Of a stretch of DNA of 64,000 nt, positions 53,835 to 63,917 are shown one piece after another. How positions within the stretch are numbered: position 1 is the first letter of the stretch; each line of letters opens with the position of its first letter. The DNA is from Lachnospiraceae bacterium (GTDB lineage: Bacteria > Bacillota_A > Clostridia > Lachnospirales > Lachnospiraceae), in the NCBI GenBank assembly GCA_009911175.1, contig QXWX01000035.1, positions 3,513-67,512 on the forward strand, given 5' to 3'. Position numbers and translations under genes: made by a program. Below the pieces are notes generated by a model. That model was not told the origin of the DNA, searched no databases, and saw only the letters and a program-made list of their open reading frames with translations.

Positions 53835-55238
53835 GTGATAAAAGAAAATCAAAAACTGTTGAATCGGCTGCAGGTGGTACTGGACGGACTTGTGATTATA
53901 GCATCCTATGTACTGGCTTGGTATATTCGTTTTAAAACCGGTATTTTTGAACAGGATCCATGGGCCCTTTCGCTGGGATACTATATGCAGCTCCTGATCG
54001 GGATTGTTCCGGGTTTTTTGCTCTTATATTATGTATTTCACTTATATGCGCCGAAAAGAGTTCTGGGAAGAAGGCTGGAAGCCTGGCGCATTATACAGGC
54101 CAATGCACTTGGAGTCATGGCTCTGATCCTTCTGTTGTATCTGGTCAGACAGTTTGATATTTCCAGGACAATGCTGTTTGTGTTTGCCAGTGTTGATATC
54201 TTTAATGAAGTGCTGGAGCGCAATATCGTCCGTTATATCCTCCGGCGTATCAGGAAGAACGGGCATAATCTGAAGCATATTATCCTGGTAGGATACAGCC
54301 GTGCCGCAGAACAGTATATTGACCGGATCCTTGTGAATCCTGAATGGGGATATTATGTCAGAGGCATTTTGGACGATACTATGCCCCACGGCGCAGAATA
54401 TAGAGGAATCAAGGTTCTTGGCACTATCGATAACCTGACCATTATCCTCCCTCAGAACAGGCTGGATGAGATTGTGATTACACTTGGATTGAGTGAATAT
54501 AACAAGCTGGAACGGATTGTAGGGATGTGTGAAAAGTCGGGTGTGCATACAAAGTTTATTCCGGATTATAATAATATTATACCTACGAAGCCATACACGG
54601 AGGATATCCAGGGCTTGCCAGTAATCAATATTCGTCATGTTCCGCTGAATAATATGCTGAACCGCATTATAAAAAGAACGATGGATATTTTTGGCTCGTT
54701 ATTTGCAATCGTGTTGTTTTCACCGATTATGCTGGGAGTTGTGGTTATCATCAAGATTACGGATCCTGGTCCTCTTATTTTTAAGCAGGAACGGATTGGG
54801 TTGAAGAACAAGCCTTTTTATATGTATAAGTTTCGCTCTATGATCATGCAAAAGGAATCGGACGAGGAGAAGGGATGGACAAGGAAGGATGATCCCCGTG
54901 TTACACCAATCGGACATTTTATCCGGAGAACCAGCATTGATGAGCTTCCCCAGCTGTTTAATATACTGAGGGGGGATATGAGTCTGGTAGGCCCAAGGCC
55001 GGAGCGGCCGCAGTTTGTGGAGAAGTTTAAGGAGGAGATTCCCCGATACATGATCAAGCACCAGGTTCGTCCGGGATTGACCGGATGGGCGCAGATCAAC
55101 GGATTCCGAGGGGATACTTCTATCAGAAAGCGGATTGAATGTGACCTGTACTATATAGAAAACTGGACGCTGGGATTGGATCTCAAGATCATCATTCTGA
55201 CATTTTTCAAAGGATTTATTAATAAGAACGCATATTGA
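53835..55238 (+). CDS. Undecaprenyl-phosphate sugar phosphotransferase (exopolysaccharide initiation)
   Basis: The product is 467 aa from GTG 53835 after GGAAGAAGGAAAATAAGCA. Four membrane helices (about 10-120), then a CoA-binding-like domain with VGYSRAAEQY, then a fifth helix (about 285) and the C-terminal bacterial sugar transferase domain with KFRSM, DELPQL, GDMSLVGPRPE and RPGLTGWAQI. This layout is WcaJ/CpsE-like. The enzyme attaches the first sugar-1-phosphate to undecaprenyl phosphate at the inner face of the membrane. It is the first gene of the polysaccharide locus. Confidence 0.92.
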   Translation: MIKENQKLLNRLQVVLDGLVIIASYVLAWYIRFKTGIFEQDPWALSLGYYMQLLIGIVPGFLLLYYVFHLYAPKRVLGRRLEAWRIIQANALGVMALILLLYLVRQFDISRTMLFVFASVDIFNEVLERNIVRYILRRIRKNGHNLKHIILVGYSRAAEQYIDRILVNPEWGYYVRGILDDTMPHGAEYRGIKVLGTIDNLTIILPQNRLDEIVITLGLSEYNKLERIVGMCEKSGVHTKFIPDYNNIIPTKPYTEDIQGLPVINIRHVPLNNMLNRIIKRTMDIFGSLFAIVLFSPIMLGVVVIIKITDPGPLIFKQERIGLKNKPFYMYKFRSMIMQKESDEEKGWTRKDDPRVTPIGHFIRRTSIDELPQLFNILRGDMSLVGPRPERPQFVEKFKEEIPRYMIKHQVRPGLTGWAQINGFRGDTSIRKRIECDLYYIENWTLGLDLKIIILTFFKGFINKNAY

Positions 55239-55283
55239 GATAAGACAGGCTCTGGCTTGACAGGGCCGGGAAGGAAAGGCGTT

Positions 55284-56603
55284 ATGCTGCAGGCAGACAA
55301 AAGAGCAGAGTATATATCCTACTGTGCCAGCTCTATGCTGGCCTTTATTTTTTCCAGTATTGGCGCTGTATATCTGGCAGGAATCGTATTCCTGCTGGAG
55401 GCATTGCTTTTGTATATATTGAATTTCAGAAGAAGCGGGAATCTGGTGGATTTGAGAGGCATTTTTTCTTTATCCTGGATTGGAGGGGAGGGGATCGCCT
55501 GCTTGAAGCTGAGCCGGCTATCCAGTCCATGGGAAACGGTTACATGGATCTGCTTTTTTCTAGCGTATTTTTGCTTTATGCTTGGATATGACTTTTGGAC
55601 AAAAAAAGTAAGCCATGTTTCGGACCATGCTTCGGATCACATGAAGGAAATAAAAAATGCGGTTCAGGCCCGGAGAATCATGCTTTGCATTGTCATTTTA
55701 GGAGCCGCCTCTGCAGGCTGTTTCCTGACAGAGGCGCTGGTGCTTGGATATATTCCACTATTTTCTCCGGAGCCTCATGCTTATTCCTATTTTCACATTT
55801 CAGGGGTGCACTATTTTACGGTGAGCTGTATCCTGATTCCGGCCATGTCCGTGCTGTATGTCAGGCTGACAGAAAAGTGGACAGCAGTGCGGATCGCGGC
55901 GCTGGTAGTGGGAAATCTGCTGGCGGTGGCAATTCCTGTTTTATGCGTGTCCAGATTTCAGCTTTTATTTGCAGTAGGATTTGCGGCAGTCGTGTATCTG
56001 ATGCTCTACCGGCATATTACCTGGAAGATGGTGGTAACAGCTATCGTGATCCTGATTCCGGTATATGTGCTTCTGACAGTTGCCCGGAGACACGATATAC
56101 CATACTTAAACGGTATTTTTGAGATGAAATACAGCAAAATGCCGATCTTTATTACACAGCCTTATATGTATGTAGCGAATAATTATGAGAACTTTAACTG
56201 TATGGTCTGTGAACTTCCAGAATTTACGATGGGAATCCGGATGCTGTTTCCGTTTTTTGCGCTTACTGGATTAAAATTTGTATTTCCTGAAGTGGCAGCG
56301 TATCCTTTATTTATTACGAAGGAAGAATTGACTACATTGACTTTATTTTATGATTCATATTATGATTTTGGAATCCTTGGGGTTGTTCTGCTAGCGTTGA
56401 TTCTGGGTAGTGCGGCGGCATGGCTGGCCGGCTGGACGGAAAGGGGGAAGAACCCGGTTTCCTGTTTATTTTATGGGCAGTTTGCAATCTATATGGGACT
56501 CTCCTTTTTTACAACCTGGTTCAGCAATCCAACGACCTGGTTTTGGTTTGCTTTGACATTTGCAATGTATCTGTTTCTTGGATATGAACGGAAAGAAAGT
56601 TGA
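55284..56603 (+). CDS. O-antigen/polysaccharide polymerase-like membrane protein
   Basis: The product is 439 aa. ATG 55284 follows GGGAAGGAAAGGCGTT and is preferred to the TTG at 55257. About ten to twelve hydrophobic helices with a long polar loop in the second half (about 255-350) fit the Wzy/oligosaccharide repeat-unit polymerase class. It would join lipid-linked repeat units outside the membrane. Sequence motifs of this class are weak, so the call rests on topology and position after the initiating transferase. Confidence 0.72.
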   Translation: MLQADKRAEYISYCASSMLAFIFSSIGAVYLAGIVFLLEALLLYILNFRRSGNLVDLRGIFSLSWIGGEGIACLKLSRLSSPWETVTWICFFLAYFCFMLGYDFWTKKVSHVSDHASDHMKEIKNAVQARRIMLCIVILGAASAGCFLTEALVLGYIPLFSPEPHAYSYFHISGVHYFTVSCILIPAMSVLYVRLTEKWTAVRIAALVVGNLLAVAIPVLCVSRFQLLFAVGFAAVVYLMLYRHITWKMVVTAIVILIPVYVLLTVARRHDIPYLNGIFEMKYSKMPIFITQPYMYVANNYENFNCMVCELPEFTMGIRMLFPFFALTGLKFVFPEVAAYPLFITKEELTTLTLFYDSYYDFGILGVVLLALILGSAAAWLAGWTERGKNPVSCLFYGQFAIYMGLSFFTTWFSNPTTWFWFALTFAMYLFLGYERKES

Positions 56604-56624
56604 TGAGCCAGACTTTCAACAGCA

Positions 56625-56653
56625 TTGACATAATTATAATTATAATGTAAAAT
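56625..56653 (+). promoter_or_regulatory. Promoter upstream of the LtaS-like gene
   Basis: TTGACA (56625-56630), 17-nt spacer, TAAAAT (56648-56653), in the 217-nt gap before the next gene. A leader of about 160 nt follows; no riboswitch was recognised. Confidence 0.65.
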
Positions 56654-56820
56654 GAATTGTCTTGTGGATATGTTCTATTAAAATGAATATCACTGAGCAG
56701 AGTTGACTTGGAAAAGTGTGCATAATGCCAGAAAATTGAAGGTATAATTATTTAGTAGCATAAAAAAGTGTATAAATTTTAAATAATAATATAAGTATTG
56801 AGGATGGAAAATTAACAGGA

Positions 56821-58680
56821 ATGAGAAAAATAAAAAAAATATTAATTTATACAGGGACAGTATTGTCCGTTTTATTTTTTACATTTGCTTCATTATTGTT
56901 CTTTAGCGTGGATTGGATGTTCGATACATGGCAGCATCTGCGAATGGAAGAGCTGATCTATCATTTGAATGCTCCAATGAGTGGGACAAATGGAGGAATG
57001 ATAGAAGATTATTTATCATCATGTGCTGTTCCTACGATATTGCTCAGTTTTTTTATGATTAGTTTACTGATATATTATCGAAAAAAAAGAATTTATAGTG
57101 CGATCCTCTGCATGATCAGTGCTGTCTCAGTAAGCGTATTACTTGGAGTTGTGACTTATACATGGGGAGAACTGGGGATAGGCCGTTATTTGAAAAACCG
57201 AGGTACGGCTTCTTCTTTTATTGATGATAATTACGTGGATCCGCAAAATGTGGAAATCGCCTTTCCAGAACAAAGGAGAAACCTGATATATATATATTTG
57301 GAGTCCATGGAAACAACATATTCAGATTTTGAAAATGGAGGTGCTTTTGAAACGAATTATATTCCAGGCTTGACGGACTTGGCTGAAACATATGAAAGCT
57401 TTTCGGGAGATGAAAACAGATTAAACGGTGGTTATGCCATGAGCAACACAACCTGGACGATGGGAGCTATGTTTGGTCATAGCACAGGTCTTCCATTGAC
57501 AATCCCGATTGATGGCAGCAATATGGACAGTCAGGATAGTTTTTTTCCGGGAATCATAGCAATCGGAGATATATTAGAGGACGCAGGTTATCAAAATTCG
57601 CTTCTAATTGGATCCAAAGCTGTTTTTGGAGGAAGAAAATTGTTCTATGAGGAGCATGGAAATTATCAAATTTTTGACTGGGAGTATTCAAACAGATATG
57701 GAGAAATCCCAAAGGATTATTATGTGTGGTGGGGATATGAAGATCATATTTTATTTAAAAATGCTAAAAAACATCTTACGGAATTAAATAAATCAGACCA
57801 GCCATTTAATTTAACCATGTTAACAGTAGATACGCACTTTCCTGATGGATATTATTGTACAGAATGTAGAGACATTTATGACGACAATCAATATGCAAAT
57901 GTAATTGCATGTTCGGATAGACAGGTTGTAAATTTTGTACGTTGGATTCAGAGACAAGATTTTTATGATAATACTACGATTGTAATTACCGGAGATCATC
58001 CTACGATGGATGCCGATTTTTGTGATTCAGTTGATTCTGAATATGTTCGAAAAGTATATACAACATATATCAATGCTCCTCAGGATCCGCAAATCCACGA
58101 ATATAGGGAATATGCAACATTCGATTTGTTCCCGACTACACTTGCAGCATTAGGGGCTGCAATTGATGGAGATCGTTTGGGGCTGGGGACGAATCTTTTT
58201 TCAGAGAAAAGGACATTAACAGAAATCTACGGCAGGGACATAGAAAATCTGGAAATACTGGGAAAATCAGAATTGATGGATCAACTGGCAGCGGAAGTAA
58301 ATCCGCACCCTACCAGATTAAGTGAACAGGAAAAAATGCTTCGGAAACAAAACGAATTGGACAAATCAAATGAGTCCGAAATGTTATCTATAACTGTGTC
58401 ACCATATGATTATGAAACGGGGTATTTTGAAGTGCATATCCCGGCGCTCCCTGATAAAGAGGAAGGGTCTTCTTATATGTGTGCCGTATGGCCTGCAGAT
58501 GACCAAAGCATGTGTAAATGGTATCCTGCAGAATGGATCAATGACGGCGAGTATATTGCAAGGATATATGCTATTGATTTTGCTTATATCCCAGGGATTT
58601 ATCCTGTGCATGTCTATGAGGTCAAAACGGATGGAACCCAAATAATAAAAGGGGCAGTAGAAGGAGAGATTACAGAATAA
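56821..58680 (+). CDS. LtaS/MdoB-like phosphoglycerol transferase with C-terminal GBS-Bsp-like segment
   Basis: The product is 619 aa; ATG 56821 follows GAGGATGGAAAATTAACAGG. Three N-terminal membrane segments (about 5-30, 63-85, 91-115) precede an extracellular sulfatase-fold domain (about 155-450) with IYLESMETTY, SNTTWTMGAMFGH, DTHFPDG and TGDHPTMD, matching lipoteichoic-acid synthase-type enzymes with the expected Thr nucleophile. The C-terminal about 130 residues contain YIARIYAIDFAYIPGIYPVH, which resembles GBS Bsp-like repeats of surface proteins. Part of a phosphoglycerol-decorated polymer pathway, probably. The gene is AT-rich compared with its upstream neighbours. Confidence 0.85.
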   Translation: MRKIKKILIYTGTVLSVLFFTFASLLFFSVDWMFDTWQHLRMEELIYHLNAPMSGTNGGMIEDYLSSCAVPTILLSFFMISLLIYYRKKRIYSAILCMISAVSVSVLLGVVTYTWGELGIGRYLKNRGTASSFIDDNYVDPQNVEIAFPEQRRNLIYIYLESMETTYSDFENGGAFETNYIPGLTDLAETYESFSGDENRLNGGYAMSNTTWTMGAMFGHSTGLPLTIPIDGSNMDSQDSFFPGIIAIGDILEDAGYQNSLLIGSKAVFGGRKLFYEEHGNYQIFDWEYSNRYGEIPKDYYVWWGYEDHILFKNAKKHLTELNKSDQPFNLTMLTVDTHFPDGYYCTECRDIYDDNQYANVIACSDRQVVNFVRWIQRQDFYDNTTIVITGDHPTMDADFCDSVDSEYVRKVYTTYINAPQDPQIHEYREYATFDLFPTTLAALGAAIDGDRLGLGTNLFSEKRTLTEIYGRDIENLEILGKSELMDQLAAEVNPHPTRLSEQEKMLRKQNELDKSNESEMLSITVSPYDYETGYFEVHIPALPDKEEGSSYMCAVWPADDQSMCKWYPAEWINDGEYIARIYAIDFAYIPGIYPVHVYEVKTDGTQIIKGAVEGEITE

Positions 58681-58711
58681 TACAAATTATATTTAATTGA
58701 GGAATGAAAAG

Positions 58712-59695
58712 ATGGATACATTATATGTTGTTGTACCGTGTTACAATGAAGAGGATGTATTGCCGGAAACATCAAAACGTCTGAAAAAAAAATTGCTGAC
58801 GTTGATTAAAGCAGAAAAAATCAGCCAAAGAAGTAAGATTTTATTTGTTAATGATGGTTCTATAGATAAAACATGGGAAATGATCAGTAACCTTCATGCA
58901 AAAGACAGATCTTTTTCAGGGGTGAATCTTTCAAGAAATCGGGGGCATCAAAATGCATTGGTGGCTGGTCTGGCTGTAGCAGTAAATTATGCGGATATTA
59001 TAATTTCAATGGATGCAGATTTGCAGGATGATGTGGATGCAGTGGATCAAATGATCGATTGTTATCATGAGGGATATGAAATAGTATATGGTGTCCGTTC
59101 TTCAAGAAAAAGAGATACATTTTTTAAACGATTTACGGCGGAAATGTACTATAGAGTTTTGAAGTTTTTAGGAGTAGATATCATATTCAATCATGCGGAT
59201 TATCGTCTCATGAGCCGTAGAGCAGTTGAAGGGTTATTGGAATTTGAGGAGATAAATCTGTTTTTGAGAGGGATTGTACCTCAAGTTGGATACTGCTGGA
59301 CAACAGTTTCCTATGAGAGGGCTGAGCGATTTGCAGGCCATAGTAAATATCCTCTAAAGAAAATGTTGTCATTTGCAATAGATGGAATTACATCTTTCAG
59401 TGTAAGACCATTGAGATTGATTGCACAGTTAGGCGGTACGGTGTGCTTTATAAGTATTGTTATGTTTATATGGTGTATATTTCAGCATTTTGCGGGGAAA
59501 ACAATTGTAGGCTGGTCATCTATTATGGTATCAATCTGGTTTTTGGGGGGTGTCCAGTTAACCTGTCTTGGTGTGATTGGTGAATATATTGGTAAGATAT
59601 ACGGAGAGACAAAGCATAGACCAAGATATATCATTGAAAGTATATTAAATGAAGAAAAGGCATTGGTAGAAAGAAATGATAAAAGCAGTTTGTGA
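58712..59695 (+). CDS. Membrane-anchored GT2 glycosyltransferase (DPM1/GtrB-like)
   Basis: The product is 327 aa; ATG 58712 follows TTGAGGAATGAAAAG. The GT-A core has VVPCYNEEDVLPET, FVNDGSID, GHQNALVAGL and SMDADLQDD (metal-binding DxD). Two C-terminal membrane helices (about 245-300) follow. Enzymes of this type load a sugar on undecaprenyl phosphate as donor for membrane GT-C transferases; a GT-C-like gene overlaps by 20 nt, which fits that scheme. Confidence 0.9.
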   Translation: MDTLYVVVPCYNEEDVLPETSKRLKKKLLTLIKAEKISQRSKILFVNDGSIDKTWEMISNLHAKDRSFSGVNLSRNRGHQNALVAGLAVAVNYADIIISMDADLQDDVDAVDQMIDCYHEGYEIVYGVRSSRKRDTFFKRFTAEMYYRVLKFLGVDIIFNHADYRLMSRRAVEGLLEFEEINLFLRGIVPQVGYCWTTVSYERAERFAGHSKYPLKKMLSFAIDGITSFSVRPLRLIAQLGGTVCFISIVMFIWCIFQHFAGKTIVGWSSIMVSIWFLGGVQLTCLGVIGEYIGKIYGETKHRPRYIIESILNEEKALVERNDKSSL

Positions 59696-61052
59696 GAAGC
59701 AAAATTCTTTGAGTAAATATCAACAATATTTTGAAATAGGCTATGTTATTTTATGCGGTTGTTTTTTCTTTATATGGAGTATTGCAAAAGAGTTAAATTA
59801 TGGACCAGATGAATTAATGCGTTACCAAATACCGGAGTATATTTTTAAAAATGGATCATTGCCGAATGGAAATGCGATAGAACTAAGGAATGAAACATGG
59901 GGATTCAGTTATGCATATTATCCTAATTTTATAGGTCCGATTTTAAGTACCGTATTTATGAAAATAGTCAGTCTGTTCACAATGGATGAGTTTGCGCTCC
60001 TTGTTGCCGCAAGATTTACAAGTGTACTCAGCGGTGCATTTACCGTATTTTTTCTTTTGAAAATCTGTCAAAGACTTTTTTCTGTTGAGACAAAATGGTT
60101 GGTTACCATACTGATTTCAATGATTCCGCAGTTCGTTTTTTTGACAAGTTATGTCAATAATGATATCATCTGCATCTGTGGTTCAGGAATGATCTGCTAT
60201 GCATGGGTATGCGGGCTGCAGGATGGATGGAATTATAAGAATGCATCCATCCTGTCTATTGGCATTATAATCGCTACACTTTCTTATTATAATTCTTATG
60301 GATGGATACTTTGCAGCATGTTTCTCTTTATCCTTAGTTATATGCTGCAAAAAGGGAAAAAGGATTATAAAACAATGTTTAAAATAGGGTGCTTTATTGC
60401 AATACTTGTTATTGCTGTATGTGCAGGATTTTTTATCAGAAACGCTATTTTGTATCAAGGCGATTTTTTAGGTATGAAATCATTAAATATGTCTTCCGAA
60501 AAATATGCGGTCGAATGGTTAAAACCCTCGAATAGGAATATTGCAGCTAATAAAGGAATGTCCTTATCTGAGATGATACATTCAAAAGAATGGACTGGGG
60601 TCACTTGGGGATACTTAACTCTAAAAAGCTTTATAGGTGTATTTGGGTATATGATAGTGTATCCTCCAGATTGGGTATATACCGTTTATCATGTTCTGTT
60701 TATTGTTTGCTCAATCGGTTTTTTTGGACAGATTATTATGTGGATCATAAAAAGAAAAAATTTTTATTTTGAAAATGGTCAAAAGACTGCTCTCTTTTAC
60801 GGTGCAATAGCTGTTTCTTTTTGCATTCCGATTGGTTTGAGTCTATACTATAGTTTTGCTGTTGATTACCAGCCGCAAGGGAGATATTGCTATCCAATGG
60901 TCATAGCCTTGGCTGTAATGTTTGGCACAGGAATAGAGTGGTATTTTTCTAAAATTAGATCGTTGTATTCCTCGATTTTATCAATGATAGTTTCTTGTGC
61001 ATTTATAGCAATAACTATATTTGTATTTATTAATAGTTATTTACCCTCATAA
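59676..61052 (+). CDS. Polytopic GT-C-type glycosyltransferase-like protein (DUF2142-like)
   Basis: The product is 458 aa; ATG 59676 lies inside the upstream gene. About eleven membrane helices, an N-terminal acidic loop motif NYGPDELMRYQIPEY that resembles the Asp-Glu catalytic region of GT-C enzymes, and QPQGRYCYPMVIAL late in the chain, as in DUF2142 proteins. It would use the lipid-linked sugar made by the GT2 enzyme to modify a surface polymer. Assignment to DUF2142 is from motif memory. Confidence 0.7.
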   Translation: MIKAVCEKQNSLSKYQQYFEIGYVILCGCFFFIWSIAKELNYGPDELMRYQIPEYIFKNGSLPNGNAIELRNETWGFSYAYYPNFIGPILSTVFMKIVSLFTMDEFALLVAARFTSVLSGAFTVFFLLKICQRLFSVETKWLVTILISMIPQFVFLTSYVNNDIICICGSGMICYAWVCGLQDGWNYKNASILSIGIIIATLSYYNSYGWILCSMFLFILSYMLQKGKKDYKTMFKIGCFIAILVIAVCAGFFIRNAILYQGDFLGMKSLNMSSEKYAVEWLKPSNRNIAANKGMSLSEMIHSKEWTGVTWGYLTLKSFIGVFGYMIVYPPDWVYTVYHVLFIVCSIGFFGQIIMWIIKRKNFYFENGQKTALFYGAIAVSFCIPIGLSLYYSFAVDYQPQGRYCYPMVIALAVMFGTGIEWYFSKIRSLYSSILSMIVSCAFIAITIFVFINSYLPS

Positions 61053-61127
61053 AATACGAGTACATTCTTATCTGAAATTGAAGACTGCAGAGACCGTTTT
61101 TGCAGATATTATAAAGGGGATTTAACG

Positions 61128-62552
61128 GTGGTTTTTTCAAGTGTAATATTTTTATTCTATTTTTTACCGGCTACTCTTGGAGTTTATTTCATAGTAAAAA
61201 AAGAACTTCGCAATGCAGTCCTGCTGCTGGCGAGCCTCTTTTTCTATGCCTGGGGGGAGCCGGAATTTGTAGTTATCCTGCTTTTATCTATTTTTATAAA
61301 TTACCTGGCCGGAATTGGCATTCATGTATTTCGAGAGAGCGGGAACGCAAAATGGATTATGGCCTTTGGGGTTTTTGCTAATTTATCCATACTCTTTTTC
61401 TATAAATATATTGATTTTACAATTCAAATACTGAATCAGTTATCTGCAAAAATAATTCCGGGTTATCCGGCAAGGAGCCCGTTGGGGATTGCTTTGCCGA
61501 TTGGCCTGTCCTTTTTTACGTTTCAGGGACTTTCTTATGTCATTGATGTATATAGAAATACGGTCCCAGTTCAAAAGAATCCATTGCATATAGCACTCTA
61601 TATTTCGATGTTCCCTCAGCTTGTAGCCGGACCTATTGTCCGTTATAGCGATATAGCGCCGGAGATTGCTTCACGTACATCAAAATTAGAGGATTTATCC
61701 ATAGGATTCCAACGTTTCATTATCGGCTTATCCAAAAAGGTGATAATCGCAGATATTTTAGCCTCTGTCTCAGATCAGATATTTAGTAAGCCTTTGGAGC
61801 AATTAACGACGTCGGTGGCGTGGCTGGGAATTATTTGCTATACGTTTCAGATATTTTTTGATTTTTCGGGTTACTCAGATATGGCAATTGGACTGGGCCG
61901 CATCTTTGGATTCCGATTTATGGAAAATTTTAATCTGCCGTATATCTCCTGCTCTGTGTCGGAATTCTGGCGCAGATGGCATATTTCGCTGAGCACATGG
62001 TTTCGGGATTATCTCTATATTCCCATGGGTGGGAACCGAAAGGGTAATGTGTATATCCATCTTCTGGTCGTATTCTTTTGCACAGGGTTATGGCACGGTG
62101 CTGCGTTGACATTTATCGTATGGGGACTGTGGCATGGCATGTTTCTTGTACTGGAACGTGTAGGAAGGCTGAAAGGATATACAGCGCCATTTCCTCGATG
62201 TGTGCGCTGGGGCTATACCGCATTTGTTGTGATCATAGGATGGGTGCTGTTCAGAAGCAGTGATCTTGCGTACGCAGCAGGATTTCTTCGTACAATGTGC
62301 GGCATTTGCTCGCCGGATTTTAAATTTTTCAGCCTGGCCTATTATCTGGACAATCAGATTATTTTTACATTGGCTGCCGCATTGATAGTCAGCGTCGGCA
62401 TTCCGGGAAAAATCATGAGCTGTCTGCAGAAAAAGAAGTGGGAGCATATGTGGGAGCACATCAAGATGTTTGTATACTGGTTCCTTCTCTTGTGCTGTAT
62501 AGCTATGATCGTAAATGGAAATTACAGTCCGTTTATTTATTTCAGATTTTAG
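61128..62552 (+). CDS. MBOAT-family O-acyltransferase (AlgI/DltB-like)
   Basis: The product is 474 aa from a GTG start preceded by AAAGGGGATTTAAC. About ten membrane helices with the MBOAT hallmarks FFDFSGYSDMAIGLGRIFG, SEFWRRWHISLSTWF and a late catalytic His in TGLWHGAALTFI. The family moves acyl groups across the membrane to extracellular polysaccharides. The next gene encodes an AlgJ/DltD-like partner 16 nt downstream. Confidence 0.93.
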   Translation: MVFSSVIFLFYFLPATLGVYFIVKKELRNAVLLLASLFFYAWGEPEFVVILLLSIFINYLAGIGIHVFRESGNAKWIMAFGVFANLSILFFYKYIDFTIQILNQLSAKIIPGYPARSPLGIALPIGLSFFTFQGLSYVIDVYRNTVPVQKNPLHIALYISMFPQLVAGPIVRYSDIAPEIASRTSKLEDLSIGFQRFIIGLSKKVIIADILASVSDQIFSKPLEQLTTSVAWLGIICYTFQIFFDFSGYSDMAIGLGRIFGFRFMENFNLPYISCSVSEFWRRWHISLSTWFRDYLYIPMGGNRKGNVYIHLLVVFFCTGLWHGAALTFIVWGLWHGMFLVLERVGRLKGYTAPFPRCVRWGYTAFVVIIGWVLFRSSDLAYAAGFLRTMCGICSPDFKFFSLAYYLDNQIIFTLAAALIVSVGIPGKIMSCLQKKKWEHMWEHIKMFVYWFLLLCCIAMIVNGNYSPFIYFRF

Positions 62553-62567
62553 CAGGAGGTTGCAGGG

Positions 62568-63917
62568 GTGAAAAAAATTGAATCCATTATATTTATCGCT
62601 GTAGTTTTGATCGTGATATCAATTCCTGGGGTTTTTACGAATACACAACCGAATCAGACTTCACAAATGGATAATCGGATGCTGCAGGAATTTCCGGGTT
62701 CAGAAAGCGAAGAATTTCAAAAAGATGTGGAACTTTATTTGTCTGACAGGGTTGGATTTCGGGAAAATCTGATTACATTGTATCAAATACTCTGCGACAA
62801 GGTATTTTCTAAATTAGTATACCCGTTATATGAATATGGAAAAGACGGACATGTTATGATGAACTATGATCTTACCACTTATCAGCATGCCGATGTTGAC
62901 CAGGATTATGTGGAGAATCTGGGGGAGTACCTGAAAAGTCTAGAGGACTTTTGCGGGAACATGGGAAGTGAGTTTTTGTTTTTTCTATGCCCCAACAAGG
63001 AGAGCATATATTCGGAATATTTTCCGGATGGGTATCTTGTCAAGGATCAGCCGAACCGCTCTGATCGTATTGTGGAAGCTTTGACAGAGAAGAAGGTACC
63101 CTTTATTTTCCCAAGAGAGCTTTTCATAGAGTTGAAACATGAGGAATTGCTTTATAACCGTAAATATGACGCCGCTCATTGGAATGATACGGGATGCTTC
63201 TATGGAAATCGGGAAATCATAAATTATTTCAATAAAAGTTTTCCAACGATGGGGGAATTGAGAAAAGATGAGTTTCAGATCAATGAAGTCGTCCAGAAAT
63301 ATTTAAAGAACTCCTATTTCAGAATTGACGAAAAGGTTCCGGATTATACTTTGAAAAAGGCAGATTCCATTGAAGAACCAGATACATTTTCTCAAATTGA
63401 CCTGACAGCGCCCCAACTGCATCATCAATACTATAGAAACACGGAAAATCAGGAACTGCCGCGGATACTGATCTTTGGGGATTCTTACTTTGAATATGTA
63501 TCTAAATTTTATGTAAACCACAGTTCGGAACTGCTGCTTCTTCACAGTGACAATATGAAAAACGCGGAGTATTATATTTCATTATTCCAGCCGGATATCG
63601 TGATCGCAGAATTTGTGGAGCGGGTTTTGCAGGTACCGAACGCCATAGACAATGAACGGATTGCAAAACGATTTCCCGCAGGCGTGCATGAAGAGAAAAT
63701 AGAGCAGGGCATCCAGATTGAGTCATACAATACGAAAGGGGAGGAATTTATTTCGATATATGGCAGCATTGACGATTGCGATCAGGAAATGATGCTGAAG
63801 GCCGTTGTAAATGAAAAATCATATTATGCGAAATGCGACGGAAATACATTTTGTTTTACTTTTCAAAAAGAAGACCTGTCAGAAAGCAACGGCATTGATT
63901 TTTATAAATGCTTTTAA
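62568..63917 (+). CDS. AlgJ/AlgX/DltD-like SGNH protein, O-acetylation partner
   Basis: The product is 449 aa from GTG 62568 after GCAGGAGGTTGCAGGG. One N-terminal membrane anchor (about 5-25), then an extracellular SGNH-type domain with DAAHWNDTG (His/Asp region) and ILIFGDSYFE (nucleophile Ser block). Such proteins finish acyl transfer to surface polymers after an MBOAT protein, here encoded just upstream. A C-terminal beta-rich part of about 90 residues follows. Gene ends 83 nt before the window edge; nothing else is seen there. Confidence 0.88.
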   Translation: MKKIESIIFIAVVLIVISIPGVFTNTQPNQTSQMDNRMLQEFPGSESEEFQKDVELYLSDRVGFRENLITLYQILCDKVFSKLVYPLYEYGKDGHVMMNYDLTTYQHADVDQDYVENLGEYLKSLEDFCGNMGSEFLFFLCPNKESIYSEYFPDGYLVKDQPNRSDRIVEALTEKKVPFIFPRELFIELKHEELLYNRKYDAAHWNDTGCFYGNREIINYFNKSFPTMGELRKDEFQINEVVQKYLKNSYFRIDEKVPDYTLKKADSIEEPDTFSQIDLTAPQLHHQYYRNTENQELPRILIFGDSYFEYVSKFYVNHSSELLLLHSDNMKNAEYYISLFQPDIVIAEFVERVLQVPNAIDNERIAKRFPAGVHEEKIEQGIQIESYNTKGEEFISIYGSIDDCDQEMMLKAVVNEKSYYAKCDGNTFCFTFQKEDLSESNGIDFYKCF

